Of a stretch of DNA of 16,410 nucleotides, positions 1 to 5,934 are shown in pieces. Positions within the stretch are counted from its first letter, which is position 1, and the number at the start of each line of letters is the position of its first letter. The position numbers were made by a program, and so were the translations under genes. Source of the stretch: Dehalococcoidia bacterium (GTDB lineage Bacteria; Chloroflexota; Dehalococcoidia; Dehalococcoidales; Fen-1064); NCBI GenBank assembly GCA_030691775.1, contig JAUYDN010000110.1, positions 1 to 16,410 of the forward strand, given 5' to 3'. The notes beneath the pieces are model-generated. The model did no database searches, was not told the origin of the DNA, and saw only the letters and a program-made list of their open reading frames with translations.

Positions 1-116
1 CCGGCGATAGCGACGCCCGCCGCTTCCCCCAGCTTCATAATGGCGCCTTTACCGAAGCGCTTTTCTATCTGGGCGATGGCGAGCTCCAGCGCCTTTTGCC
101 TTTCTCCTGTGGTCAT
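1..116 (-). CDS. recA: RecA recombinase, N-terminal fragment (runs off window)
   Basis: The reverse strand opens with ATG at 116 and reads MTTGERQKALELAIAQIEKR, then FGKGAIMKLGE, to the window edge (38 codons seen). The stretch KALELA..QIEK.FGKGAIM is the characteristic N-terminal helix and start of the core of bacterial RecA, the ATP-dependent strand-exchange protein that also drives LexA autocleavage in the SOS response. Walker A and the DNA-binding loops lie outside the window. The Shine-Dalgarno sequence is weak (GAGACTGG, close to the ATG). The gene diverges from the accessory block to its right. Identification rests on 38 residues, but these are highly diagnostic. Confidence 0.93.
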   Translation of the reverse strand, partial: MTTGERQKALELAIAQIEKRFGKGAIMKLGEAAGVAIA

Positions 117-132
117 ATCCAGTCTCTACATA

Positions 133-162
133 AATATAGCATAGATGTTTTGGGGATAACAA
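133..162 (-). promoter_or_regulatory. Candidate sigma-70-type promoter of recA
   Basis: On the reverse strand a -35 TTGTTA (162-157) is followed after 18 nt by a -10 TATATT (138-133). The predicted start falls near 126, leaving a leader of only about 10 nt before the recA ATG at 116. I saw no clear LexA-box palindrome, but the LexA site of this lineage is not known to me. Confidence 0.5.
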
Positions 163-204
163 GGGAAAAATGTTTAACGACATAGAGAGCAATCATCTAT
201 TATC

Positions 205-549
205 CTACGCGAATGGATCGGACATAGGAATAGAAACAGAATTACTTTCAAATATCTTAAGTAGCTTTTCGCTTCTCATATCCATTTCGTAATCACAATA
301 TAAGCGCCATATTCTTTGCCATAGTTCAACATTTGGAGCAAGATATTCGACACATAGGCCAAGTTCATCTCTGGCTTCTGTGTAGTCAATTACCGTGCCA
401 TGCGATAAATAGGTTCTGGTGTCGCATAGCCTTTTGGCTATATGTTTGGCTTTGTGGTTATCGCCTTTGCATTGAGACCGCTCAAGCCATTTCTCAGCGA
501 ACCGTTTGGACCGTAATACTGCCTTCTTACACGAGTCGATGAATGCAGG
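205..549 (-). pseudogene. 5'-truncated remnant resembling the C-terminus of SDH_sah / serine dehydrogenase proteinase
   Basis: Between an in-frame TGA (552-550) and a TAG (207-205) the reverse strand is open for 114 codons but has no usable start codon near its left end, so start-based gene callers miss it. The product begins PAFIDSCKKAVLRSKRFAEK and continues WLERSQCKGD, AKHIAKRLCDTRTYLSHG, EARDELGLCVEYL and ELWQRIWRLYCDYEMD. The order of SKRFAEKWLER, AK.IA..L...TYLSHG, EAR.ELGL.VEYL and LW..IW.LY looks like the C-terminal third of SDH_sah family proteins, which are ClpP/crotonase-fold, SppA-like proteins. The catalytic Ser/Lys part is absent. Upstream of the TGA the frame does not continue recognisably, so this is a decayed 3' end rather than a single point mutation. 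Family assignment is from memory of the pattern and is moderate. Confidence 0.55.
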
Positions 550-580
550 TCATTCTATAGCACTAAAAGTTAGTAAGATG

Positions 581-608
581 TTGACAGTTTATATGTTAGT
601 GTTATAAT
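581..608 (+). promoter_or_regulatory. Near-consensus promoter giving a predicted leaderless mRNA
   Basis: TTGACA (581-586) and TATAAT (603-608) are both exact sigma-70 hexamers, 16 nt apart. The ATG of the downstream gene (615) starts 7 nt after the last base of the -10, where transcription itself would begin. There is no Shine-Dalgarno sequence in the 6 intervening bases, so the transcript is predicted to be leaderless. Confidence 0.8.
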
Positions 609-614
609 TCCCCT

Positions 615-1148
615 ATGAATTGTTTTAATATATTAACGCTTGTTTTTGCAGGAGGAACCGCGTTAGGAACACTGGGGTTGGCTGTTTTTGCTTTTTTCCA
701 GATTCACCAAGTGACTAAAGAACAACAACTTAAACGAAAATATGAAATTGTTGAGTTTGCTAAAAATGCATCCGAATGGAGATTTAAAGATGTCGACAAT
801 GACTATTACGAGAAAAGTGAACAACCTTGGATTGCTTCTAATTTCATCATAATGAATCATATAATTGCGATTACTAATATAATGAGAAGTGGACACATAA
901 TTTCCAATACATTATCAGGAAAGAAAAATGCTGAGATAAAGAGAAAAGTGGATACTCTGTTATCTGAGTTAATGGCATTGAGAATGAATTTAATAGAATT
1001 GAGAAATAAAATTGATTACACAGCGGGGAGAAAGACAATACCTCCTGAATTTAAAGCACAGTTAGATATAATTTTAGCACAGAGTGAAAAAGTGCATTAC
1101 GCTGGGGAGATTCTGTTTGGCGAAGTAGCAAAAAGAAGGGGGGTTTGA
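615..1148 (+). CDS. Unknown single-pass membrane protein with cytoplasmic helical domain
   Basis: This 177-aa protein is not recognised. Residues about 6-28 form one hydrophobic segment rich in Gly, Ala, Leu and Phe (within ILTLVFAGGTALGTLGLAVF), followed immediately by a basic stretch QLKRKYE. By the positive-inside rule the remaining 145 residues lie in the cytoplasm. That part is charged and mostly helical in appearance, with no obvious enzymatic motif. The start is fixed by the promoter at 581-608, which places the transcription start on or next to the ATG. The stop TGA overlaps the next ATG (1148) by one base, so the two genes are translationally coupled. Codon use is much richer in A+T than recA or purL, which suggests recent acquisition. 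A small membrane-anchored effector or sensor is possible but cannot be shown. Confidence 0.8.
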   Translation: MNCFNILTLVFAGGTALGTLGLAVFAFFQIHQVTKEQQLKRKYEIVEFAKNASEWRFKDVDNDYYEKSEQPWIASNFIIMNHIIAITNIMRSGHIISNTLSGKKNAEIKRKVDTLLSELMALRMNLIELRNKIDYTAGRKTIPPEFKAQLDIILAQSEKVHYAGEILFGEVAKRRGV

Positions 1149-1795
1149 TGGGATTGTTCTCTAGACGTTTAAGTGACAGTCAAAAAAAAGAGGCTTTGGC
1201 ATTAGTTGACCACCTGCAAACAATGCTTGCCTATCAGCAACTTACGATGGAAATTTATAACGATGCCATTGCTGGTGATACTGGTGAGATTCCACATGGA
1301 GCAGAGTTAACACATCGTTTTGGTGTTGTCTTCTCTGACCCTACACTTGTCGCTAAGTATGTCCTCCCCGCGATGGAAAAAAAGATTGAAATATTCCAGT
1401 TGATGGAGACAAAACACCGAAATGCGAGCTTTTTAGCGCCCGGGAGCTTTCAGCAGCCTTACCATGATATGACGTTAGCGATTAGTGCGTTGTTAGAAAG
1501 GGCTCATTACATGTACCAAGGCTTCAGGAAATGGGTCAATAACGAAGTAAGGAATGCCAATGTTACTGGGCTCGAAGAAAAAGAACGTATGGCAATCGAC
1601 CGCGCCATAAAGTCGTTGAATGAACTTATTTTCCAGAAGATAGGATTAACGACTGATGAATGGCTGGTTATAAATCAAAAAGCCTTTAATACTGTGCGGA
1701 CTTCACTCCAATTGCCCCCTCTCGACATACGTGATTTTATTTCCCGATATACCAGAGGAGTAAATGGAGAACACGTACGCATGTATAGTGACTGA
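1148..1795 (+). CDS. Unknown helical cytoplasmic protein, coupled to the membrane protein upstream
   Basis: This 215-aa protein starts at the ATG overlapping the upstream stop (TGATG, 1146-1150). AAGGGGGG just upstream serves as ribosome binding site, which favours this ATG over the TTG one codon earlier. No family is recognised. The sequence looks entirely helical with alternating charged and hydrophobic residues and no signal peptide or membrane segment. Short aromatic-rich stretches such as HYMYQGFRKWVNNEV stand out. Its stop lies one base from the stop of the convergent gene on the other strand. The overlap with the membrane protein argues that the two products act together. It shares size and general helical pattern with the convergent 177-aa protein, but not enough identity to call them homologues. 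Confidence 0.8.
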   Translation: MGLFSRRLSDSQKKEALALVDHLQTMLAYQQLTMEIYNDAIAGDTGEIPHGAELTHRFGVVFSDPTLVAKYVLPAMEKKIEIFQLMETKHRNASFLAPGSFQQPYHDMTLAISALLERAHYMYQGFRKWVNNEVRNANVTGLEEKERMAIDRAIKSLNELIFQKIGLTTDEWLVINQKAFNTVRTSLQLPPLDIRDFISRYTRGVNGEHVRMYSD

Positions 1796-1796
1796 T

Positions 1797-2330
1797 TTAC
1801 CCAAATTTGGGTGCAACTTTTTTAGCTTCATTCAATGTATTTTGTATATCAGTTAAGGTAATTCCACTACGTTGAAATATTTTGAGCAGTTTTTGCGTTT
1901 CGTTCTCTGCTCGTTGTCGCAGGGTGTTCAATTCCTGATATATCGACTGCAGGTAACCCTCGTTATACGTTGAGCGTTTTGTTACTGCTTGTATGGCACT
2001 ACGCTGGGCAATCGACAACTCTTTCCATTTCATGAACAGTAATCCCCAAGCAAAATGGTCAGATGCAGCGACTTCTGGAACAGGTGCTATTTTGGCATGC
2101 TCAGCTTCAACAAATTCAGCTGCCCGAACGAGCCGGTCACACGCGGCAGCTACTCTCTTGGCAGACGCATCTGATTTCTGGATATTCTCCCCATCTGCTA
2201 ATAGACTATTGTTGTACTCCTGTGCCTCTTGGTCCTGAGTAACGGTCAAAATATATTCCTTTTTGAGCCAATTTAGGCACATGGGTAATTCGTCACGATT
2301 AAGTTTAGGTTGTCCAAATAGAAACGACAT
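1797..2330 (-). CDS. Unknown helical protein, last gene of a convergent minus-strand unit
   Basis: This 177-aa protein is not recognised. It starts MSFLFGQPKL after a strong ribosome binding site, AGGAGG, about 8-9 nt upstream of the ATG. It is predicted helical throughout, with an Ala-rich middle (AKRVAAACDRLVRAAEFVEA) and a C-terminal helix rich in Gln, Glu and Arg that could form a coiled coil. There is no signal peptide, membrane segment or catalytic motif. Its stop TAA (1799-1797) is separated by one base from the stop of the plus-strand gene, so the two units converge with no room for a terminator. Its 5' end overlaps the preceding small ORF by 58 nt. It probably shares the promoter at 2730-2758. 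Confidence 0.75.
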   Translation of the reverse strand: MSFLFGQPKLNRDELPMCLNWLKKEYILTVTQDQEAQEYNNSLLADGENIQKSDASAKRVAAACDRLVRAAEFVEAEHAKIAPVPEVAASDHFAWGLLFMKWKELSIAQRSAIQAVTKRSTYNEGYLQSIYQELNTLRQRAENETQKLLKIFQRSGITLTDIQNTLNEAKKVAPKFG

Positions 2331-2488
2331 CTTTTTATACCTCCTAGAGGATGCTGAAGATTAGCGGCATAAACAATGAGAGCACGATGCGTGAGTTGTT
2401 CTATGTCAGTAATCTGCTCTTGCCGCGAATAACGGTCTTTTTGAAGAGAATGATACAGGGGAGTTTGTTTAGGCAATACACGCGGCAT
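2273..2488 (-). CDS. Small hypothetical protein (71 aa), possibly translationally coupled
   Basis: The ATG (2488-2486) shares one base with the TAA of the preceding small ORF (TAATG arrangement), which is typical of re-initiation. No good Shine-Dalgarno sequence precedes it. The first about 50 residues (for example RYSRQEQITDIEQLTHRALI) have a plausible helical composition. The last about 19 codons overlap the next gene in another frame and look less protein-like. No family is recognised. It is either a genuine small protein with a long overlap or a fortuitous frame. Confidence 0.45.
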   Translation of the reverse strand: MPRVLPKQTPLYHSLQKDRYSRQEQITDIEQLTHRALIVYAANLQHPLGGIKRCRFYLDNLNLIVTNYPCA

Positions 2489-2703
2489 TACGTTTCTCGC
2501 TTAAACGAAGCGCCAAAAGAAGTATGAATTGTGTGTATTTTATTACTTCTGGTTTGTTTGTTACTTGTTCTCGCTTTTTCGTACCGCTTCCAATCATGTA
2601 AGAACTTCTCATACGACTGAGGTAATTCGGGTTGTTCTCTAACTAAGCGCTGTTTGTCATCCAAGAGTTTTTTAATATTTCCTGAAAGTATTCTCGCTTT
2701 CAT
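2488..2703 (-). CDS. Small basic hypothetical protein (71 aa), first gene of the minus-strand unit
   Basis: It starts MKARILSGNIKKLLDDKQRL after GAGGGG placed 6 nt upstream of the ATG, and follows a consensus promoter (2730-2758) by about 27 nt. The product is rich in Lys and Arg (for example DWKRYEKARTSNKQTRSNK) with a helical N-terminal half and a tail rich in Thr, Ser and His. Size and charge would suit a nucleic-acid-binding or antitoxin-like protein, but no family motif is present and this is speculation. The correctly placed promoter and ribosome binding site are the main reasons for calling it real. Confidence 0.6.
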   Translation of the reverse strand: MKARILSGNIKKLLDDKQRLVREQPELPQSYEKFLHDWKRYEKARTSNKQTRSNKIHTIHTSFGASFKRET

Positions 2704-2729
2704 TAATTCCCCTCGCTAATTCTTCACAT

Positions 2730-2758
2730 ATTGTAAAGAAGACGTGTAACGATGTCAA
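2730..2758 (-). promoter_or_regulatory. Consensus promoter of the minus-strand unit 2703-1797
   Basis: On the reverse strand TTGACA (2758-2753) is followed after exactly 17 nt by TACAAT (2735-2730). The predicted start is near 2723, giving a leader of about 20 nt with a good ribosome binding site. Confidence 0.8.
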
Positions 2759-2772
2759 GTTCTACGGGTCGC

Positions 2773-2793
2773 ACCATCACTTACTATGATGGT
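2773..2793. repeat. Perfect 7-bp inverted repeat upstream of the minus-strand promoter (operator-like)
   Basis: ACCATCA (2773-2779) and TGATGGT (2787-2793) are perfect inverted copies with a 7-nt centre. The palindrome sits about 14 bp upstream of the -35 of the minus-strand promoter and about 70 bp upstream of the -35 of the plus-strand amidohydrolase promoter. No run of T follows, so it is not a terminator. A binding site for a dimeric regulator is a reasonable but unproven reading. Confidence 0.4.
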
Positions 2794-2862
2794 AAGGTGG
2801 CAATAAAAATGTACATAATGTAAAAATTTATGTGAAATTAAGCAACGTCATTGTCAGCTATC

Positions 2863-2892
2863 TTGCCCTCGCTTCTTCACGGGTAGTATACT
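2863..2892 (+). promoter_or_regulatory. Candidate promoter of the amidohydrolase gene
   Basis: TTGCCC (2863-2868) and TATACT (2887-2892) are separated by 18 nt. The predicted start lies near 2899, upstream of the Shine-Dalgarno sequence AAAGGAG (2913-2919). Confidence 0.5.
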
Positions 2893-2924
2893 GGCTTGTT
2901 GAGTGAGCAGTCAAAGGAGTGTTT

Positions 2925-4475
2925 ATGCCCACCGCTGATTTAATCCTCAAGAACGCTAACGTCCTGACCATAGATGCCCGGCAACCATCCGCACAGCTCG
3001 TGGCGGTGAAGAACGGCAGGATTGCCTTCGTGGGCGGCAATGATGCACTATCGGAATGGCAGGGCGCGGGCACCAAAGTCATCGATTGCGCGGGTAAAAC
3101 GGTCCTGCCCGGTTTTAACGACGCCCACTGCCACATCTTTTCGCTTATCCGTAAACTGCTGTCCATCGACCTCAGCGTGCCGTCAATAAAATCAATCGAA
3201 GATATCAAGGCGGTTATCAGGAAACGCGCGGAAAAAGTTGCGCCCGGCGAGTGGATTGCCGCTACCGACTACAACGAGTTCTACCTGGCGGAGAAACGCC
3301 ACCCCACCCGCTGGGAGCTTGACGAGGCCGCCCCGGAGAACCCCGTCGTTCTCTCCCACCGCTCATTGCACGCCTGCGTGCTCAACAGCAAGGCGCTGGA
3401 GATGGCAGGCATCCACATCGCCACGCCTGAACCACCAGGGACTTTTATCGGCAGGCGGACGGAAGACGGCGAACCGAACGGTTTACTCGTCGAGATGCTC
3501 GGCTACATCCGAGAAAAAGTGATGCCGCCGCTGGAGGGCGAGGAGCTGGAAAAAGGTGTCCGCCTCGCTAACGAGGACTATCTCTCCCACGGGCTGACCT
3601 CTCTACAGGACGCCACGTATGTCAACGACCTGAAGCGCTGGCGCTACCACCAGTATTTCAAGGTCGAGGGTATGTTGCGGAGTCGCGTCTACATGATGAC
3701 CGGGGTTGAGAGCCTGCCGCAGTTTCCGAAAGCGCACATGGGTTTCGGTTCGGGGAGCAACTACCTGCGGCTGGGCGCGGTAAAAATCGTACCGAGTATG
3801 GTAACCGGGCAGTTGCATCCACCACGCGAGGAGTTGGTTCAACAGGTATTGACAGCGCACCGCGCCGGCTTCCAGGTTGCTATTCACGCCGTGCAGGAGA
3901 AGCTCGTCGATGCAATCGTTGGCGTTTACGAGGAAGTGCAAAAACAGGCACCCGACTTCCCCGTACGCCGGCACCGTATCGAGCATTGCGCCGAGTGCCC
4001 GCCGCACCTGCTCGAACGCATCAAGCGACTGGGGCTGGTAATCGTCACGCATCCCTCCTTCGCTTACTACAGCGGCGATAGATACCTGGCAATGGTGGCA
4101 TCAACCACAATACCCTACCTATACCCGACGAAGGCGCTGGTGGAAAGCGGGCTGGTGATTGCCGGCGCCTCTGATTCTCCGGTGGTAAACAGCAACCCGC
4201 TGATGGGCATATACGGTGGCGCTACGCGCCAGACCTCGTCAGGACAAAAGATGTCGCCAGAGCAGGCGGTAAAGGTCGAGCAGGTATTGCCCCTCTATAC
4301 ACGTAACGCCGCTTATGCCTCCCACGAGGAACACGTCAAGGGCACCCTCACTGCGGGTAAATTCGCAGACATGGTGGTGCTGAGCGACGACCCCACCCGC
4401 ATCCCCCCGGAGAAAATCAAGGACATCCGGCTGGAAATGACCATAATCGGGGGGGAAGTGGTGTGGGAAGGATAG
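2925..4475 (+). CDS. Amidohydrolase, amidohydrolase-3 / YtcJ-like family
   Basis: This 516-aa metal-dependent hydrolase has the architecture of the YtcJ / amidohydrolase-3 family: a short N-terminal beta segment (ADLILKNANVLTIDARQP), a TIM-barrel catalytic domain, and a return to the beta sandwich at the C-terminus (GTLTAGKFADMVVLSDDP). Visible metal-site residues are H68 and H70 (NDAHCH), H321 (VAIHAVQ), H350 and H354 (RHRIEHC), and D417 (GASDSPVV). Family members hydrolyse amide or related C-N bonds in small molecules; the substrate cannot be told here. There is no signal peptide, so it is cytoplasmic. The ATG at 2925 is chosen because AAAGGAG lies 5 nt upstream; the GTG at 2919 would overlap that site. 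It has its own promoter and no operon partner. Confidence 0.93.
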   Translation: MPTADLILKNANVLTIDARQPSAQLVAVKNGRIAFVGGNDALSEWQGAGTKVIDCAGKTVLPGFNDAHCHIFSLIRKLLSIDLSVPSIKSIEDIKAVIRKRAEKVAPGEWIAATDYNEFYLAEKRHPTRWELDEAAPENPVVLSHRSLHACVLNSKALEMAGIHIATPEPPGTFIGRRTEDGEPNGLLVEMLGYIREKVMPPLEGEELEKGVRLANEDYLSHGLTSLQDATYVNDLKRWRYHQYFKVEGMLRSRVYMMTGVESLPQFPKAHMGFGSGSNYLRLGAVKIVPSMVTGQLHPPREELVQQVLTAHRAGFQVAIHAVQEKLVDAIVGVYEEVQKQAPDFPVRRHRIEHCAECPPHLLERIKRLGLVIVTHPSFAYYSGDRYLAMVASTTIPYLYPTKALVESGLVIAGASDSPVVNSNPLMGIYGGATRQTSSGQKMSPEQAVKVEQVLPLYTRNAAYASHEEHVKGTLTAGKFADMVVLSDDPTRIPPEKIKDIRLEMTIIGGEVVWEG

Positions 4476-4493
4476 CGGAAGAAATACTAAATC

Positions 4494-4510
4494 CTAATAT
4501 CTAAACTCTA
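4494..4510 (+). repeat. Short dispersed intergenic motif, copy 1
   Basis: CTAATATCTAAACTCTA lies 18 nt after the amidohydrolase stop. A copy with one mismatch is found at 11474-11490, also between genes. Confidence 0.5.
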
Positions 4511-4548
4511 GTTATTACGCAGAGCATTAAGTAGATTACATCTTGTAG

Positions 4549-4609
4549 GGTGGGTTAGTCCGGTTTCAAGGGGTGTCGGCTTTCAGATTTCGAGAGGACG
4601 TAACCCACC
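4549..4609. repeat. Long inverted repeat (REP-like) after the amidohydrolase
   Basis: GGTGGGTTA (4549-4557) pairs perfectly with TAACCCACC (4601-4609). The stem extends inward through GTCC/GGAC with a single bulged base, for 13 pairs in total around a loop of about 38 nt. There is no T-run on either side, so a classical terminator is unlikely. A related but diverged element occurs at 5793-5831. Confidence 0.65.
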
Positions 4610-4687
4610 ACAAATCGTCTTATGCAAACATGTTTATGCTCTGAGTAGTAAATGCTCTGGCTCTTCACCACAATCTCCCTGTTTTTG

Positions 4688-4716
4688 TTGACATCCCTAT
4701 CCCCGACCACTACAAT
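4688..4716 (+). promoter_or_regulatory. Consensus promoter of rpsU-yqeY
   Basis: TTGACA (4688-4693) and TACAAT (4711-4716) are 17 nt apart. The predicted start near 4723 leaves a leader of about 44 nt before the rpsU GTG. Confidence 0.8.
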
Positions 4717-4766
4717 ATGAAATTGTCTACCTTAAGACGGACTGACCCGGAAGGAGGTGGAGTCGC

Positions 4767-4961
4767 GTGTCGAATGTGGTCGCCGGCAGTAATGAAAGTT
4801 TTGAAAGCTTACTGCGCCGGTTCACCCGCAAGGTACAGCAGGATGGCATTCTCAGTGAAATCCGCCATCGCGAGTACTTTGAAAAAGCGAGCATAAAGCG
4901 GAAGCGGAAAGCCGCCGCCAAGAGACGCAAGAGTGCGCGTACCGCCCGCAAGCGTATATAA
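4767..4961 (+). CDS. rpsU: 30S ribosomal protein bS21
   Basis: This 64-aa, strongly basic protein shows the bS21 pattern: an N-terminal segment ESFESLLRRFTRKVQQDGIL, then RHREYFEKASIKRKRK and a Lys/Arg/Ala-rich tail. bS21 sits on the small subunit near the anti-Shine-Dalgarno end of 16S rRNA and promotes initiation. The start codon is GTG, supported by the extended ribosome binding site AAGGAGGT (4751-4758) 8 nt upstream. The length matches the family (about 58-70 aa). The next gene follows after 18 nt and is co-directional, as in many bacteria where rpsU and yqeY form an operon. Confidence 0.95.
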   Translation: MSNVVAGSNESFESLLRRFTRKVQQDGILSEIRHREYFEKASIKRKRKAAAKRRKSARTARKRI

Positions 4962-4979
4962 AGCTGGTTGAGGACCGTG

Positions 4980-5429
4980 ATGGAAACGTCCTTGAAAGAA
5001 AAGCTGAATACTGACCTCAGGCAAGCACTGAAAAGCCGCGAAACAACGAAGCGCGACGTCATCCGCCTGGTGCTGTCTGCCATCAATAACGCCGAAATCG
5101 CTAAACAGGCAAAGCTCTCCGATAGCGATATCCTCGGCGTATTCCAAAAAGAAATCCGCCAGCGCCAGGAGAGCATCACCGCTTTCAAACAGGGTAACCG
5201 CCCCGACCTCCAGGCAAAGGAAGAGGCGGAAATGGCTATTCTCCAGACATATATGCCACGGCAGTTGTCCCGTGATGAGATTGTTGCCGCCGCCAAACGG
5301 ATTATCGAAGAGACCGGCGCCCGCGGTCCTGCCGATAAAGGCAAGGTGATGCCCAAACTCATCACCGAGCTTAAAGGCAAAGCGGACGGCCGGGAAATCA
5401 ATGCCGTCGTTACCGAACTGCTGAAATGA
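4980..5429 (+). CDS. yqeY: GatB/YqeY family protein
   Basis: This 149-aa protein matches the YqeY family in length and pattern: SLKEKLNTDLRQALKSRE at the start, RDVIRLVLSAINNAEI, LSDSDILGVFQKEIRQRQES, the QTYMPRQLSRDEI segment, and a C-terminal GKVMPKLITELKGKADGREI. The family shares its fold with the helical tail domain of GatB and GatE, the tRNA amidotransferase subunits, and is thought to bind tRNA; its exact role is not settled. The start is placed at ATG 4980, behind GAGG about 7 nt upstream. A TTG at 4968 in the same frame has no ribosome binding site. It lies 18 nt after rpsU and very probably shares its promoter. Confidence 0.93.
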   Translation: METSLKEKLNTDLRQALKSRETTKRDVIRLVLSAINNAEIAKQAKLSDSDILGVFQKEIRQRQESITAFKQGNRPDLQAKEEAEMAILQTYMPRQLSRDEIVAAAKRIIEETGARGPADKGKVMPKLITELKGKADGREINAVVTELLK

Positions 5430-5519
5430 GCCGTTTCTAAGCATCGATGTCATACGAATCCTTGCCGTTTTCACGTGTGCGAGGAATCGCAACTACAACA
5501 ATAGGAACCACCCGCATTC

Positions 5520-5571
5520 TGTCATACCAACCCTTCGGTCTGCTCAGGGTAAACTCCGGCTGGTATCCAGA
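5520..5571 (+). repeat. 52-nt dispersed intergenic element, copy 1
   Basis: This copy and 10115-10166 have the same length and begin TGTCATACC. Their last 30 nt (5542-5571 and 10137-10166) are identical, ending CTGGTATCCAGA. Only the central bases differ. Confidence 0.8.
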
Positions 5572-5585
5572 CGAAAAAACGCTGG

Positions 5586-5630
5586 ATTCCCGATCAGAGC
5601 TTGCCCCGTACTGGATACGGGGTCGGGAAT
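5586..5630. repeat. Nested palindrome next to the 52-nt element
   Basis: The outer arms ATTCCCGA (5586-5593) and TCGGGAAT (5623-5630) enclose an inner stem CCCCGTA (5604-5610) and TACGGGG (5616-5622) with a 5-nt loop. The right-hand arms of the two stems abut exactly. It resembles the common dispersed GGGAATGAC-type intergenic palindromes. Confidence 0.7.
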
Positions 5631-5731
5631 GACAATAGTGTGCAAAAGTTTTCGTACTTCATGGTGGCGATATGGTTGCCATGAATAATTCCGATAATTC
5701 ACCTCTGACACGTTCAGTAAGCTAAACTAAC

Positions 5732-5742
5732 AACTGACAACT
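5732..5742 (+). repeat. AACTGACAACT motif, copy 1
   Basis: Exact 11-mer found at two other intergenic places in the window (11085-11095 and 14614-14624), with a near copy at 6824-6833. Confidence 0.5.
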
Positions 5743-5792
5743 GTCAACCGACAACCAGATTTCACGCTGGATTCCCTGCAAAAAACACGCCG

Positions 5793-5831
5793 GGTGGGTA
5801 AAGTCGAGATAGAATCGAGACGAAACCCACC
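5793..5831. repeat. Inverted repeat related to the one at 4549-4609
   Basis: GGTGGGT (5793-5799) and ACCCACC (5825-5831) are perfect inverted arms with partly paired flanks (GTC and GAC). The outer arms match those of the 4549-4609 element while the loop differs, as expected of two members of one palindromic family. Confidence 0.55.
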
Positions 5832-5934
5832 AGGCAAACGACAGGCATCTGGAAACGATGGGTTGCACTCACCCTGCTATAAAAAGACTGCAATTATATA
5901 TTTAAGTATCCAAGGTAAGTGGTAGAATAGGGGC

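Larger units (their letters stand above)
5430..5934. other. Repeat-rich intergenic spacer without a supported gene
   Basis: About 505 nt without a convincing gene. It contains one copy of a 52-nt dispersed element (5520-5571), a nested hairpin (5586-5630), the 13-mer ACGCTGGATTCCC twice (5579-5591 and 5764-5776), an AACTGACAACT motif (5732-5742), and a GGTGGGT/ACCCACC inverted repeat (5793-5831). A 61-codon plus-strand frame at 5447-5632 runs through these repeats and is not a credible gene. Confidence 0.7.

Noticed and set aside
333..542. 69-codon plus-strand open frame near the left end
   Set aside because: It lies opposite the SDH_sah-like remnant and has odd composition rich in Trp and Cys.
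2919..2924. GTG at 2919 as start of the amidohydrolase
   Set aside because: It overlaps the Shine-Dalgarno sequence AAAGGAG that correctly serves the ATG at 2925.
4809..5492. 227-codon minus-strand open frame opposite rpsU and yqeY
   Set aside because: It is antisense to two clearly identified genes and has no recognisable domain; it is a by-product of their codon use.
5447..5632. 61-codon plus-strand frame after yqeY
   Set aside because: Most of it is the 52-nt dispersed element and the nested hairpin, with no ribosome binding site.
5430..5934. CRISPR array, because of several short repeats
   Set aside because: Repeats are of different families with irregular spacing; no regular repeat-spacer pattern exists.
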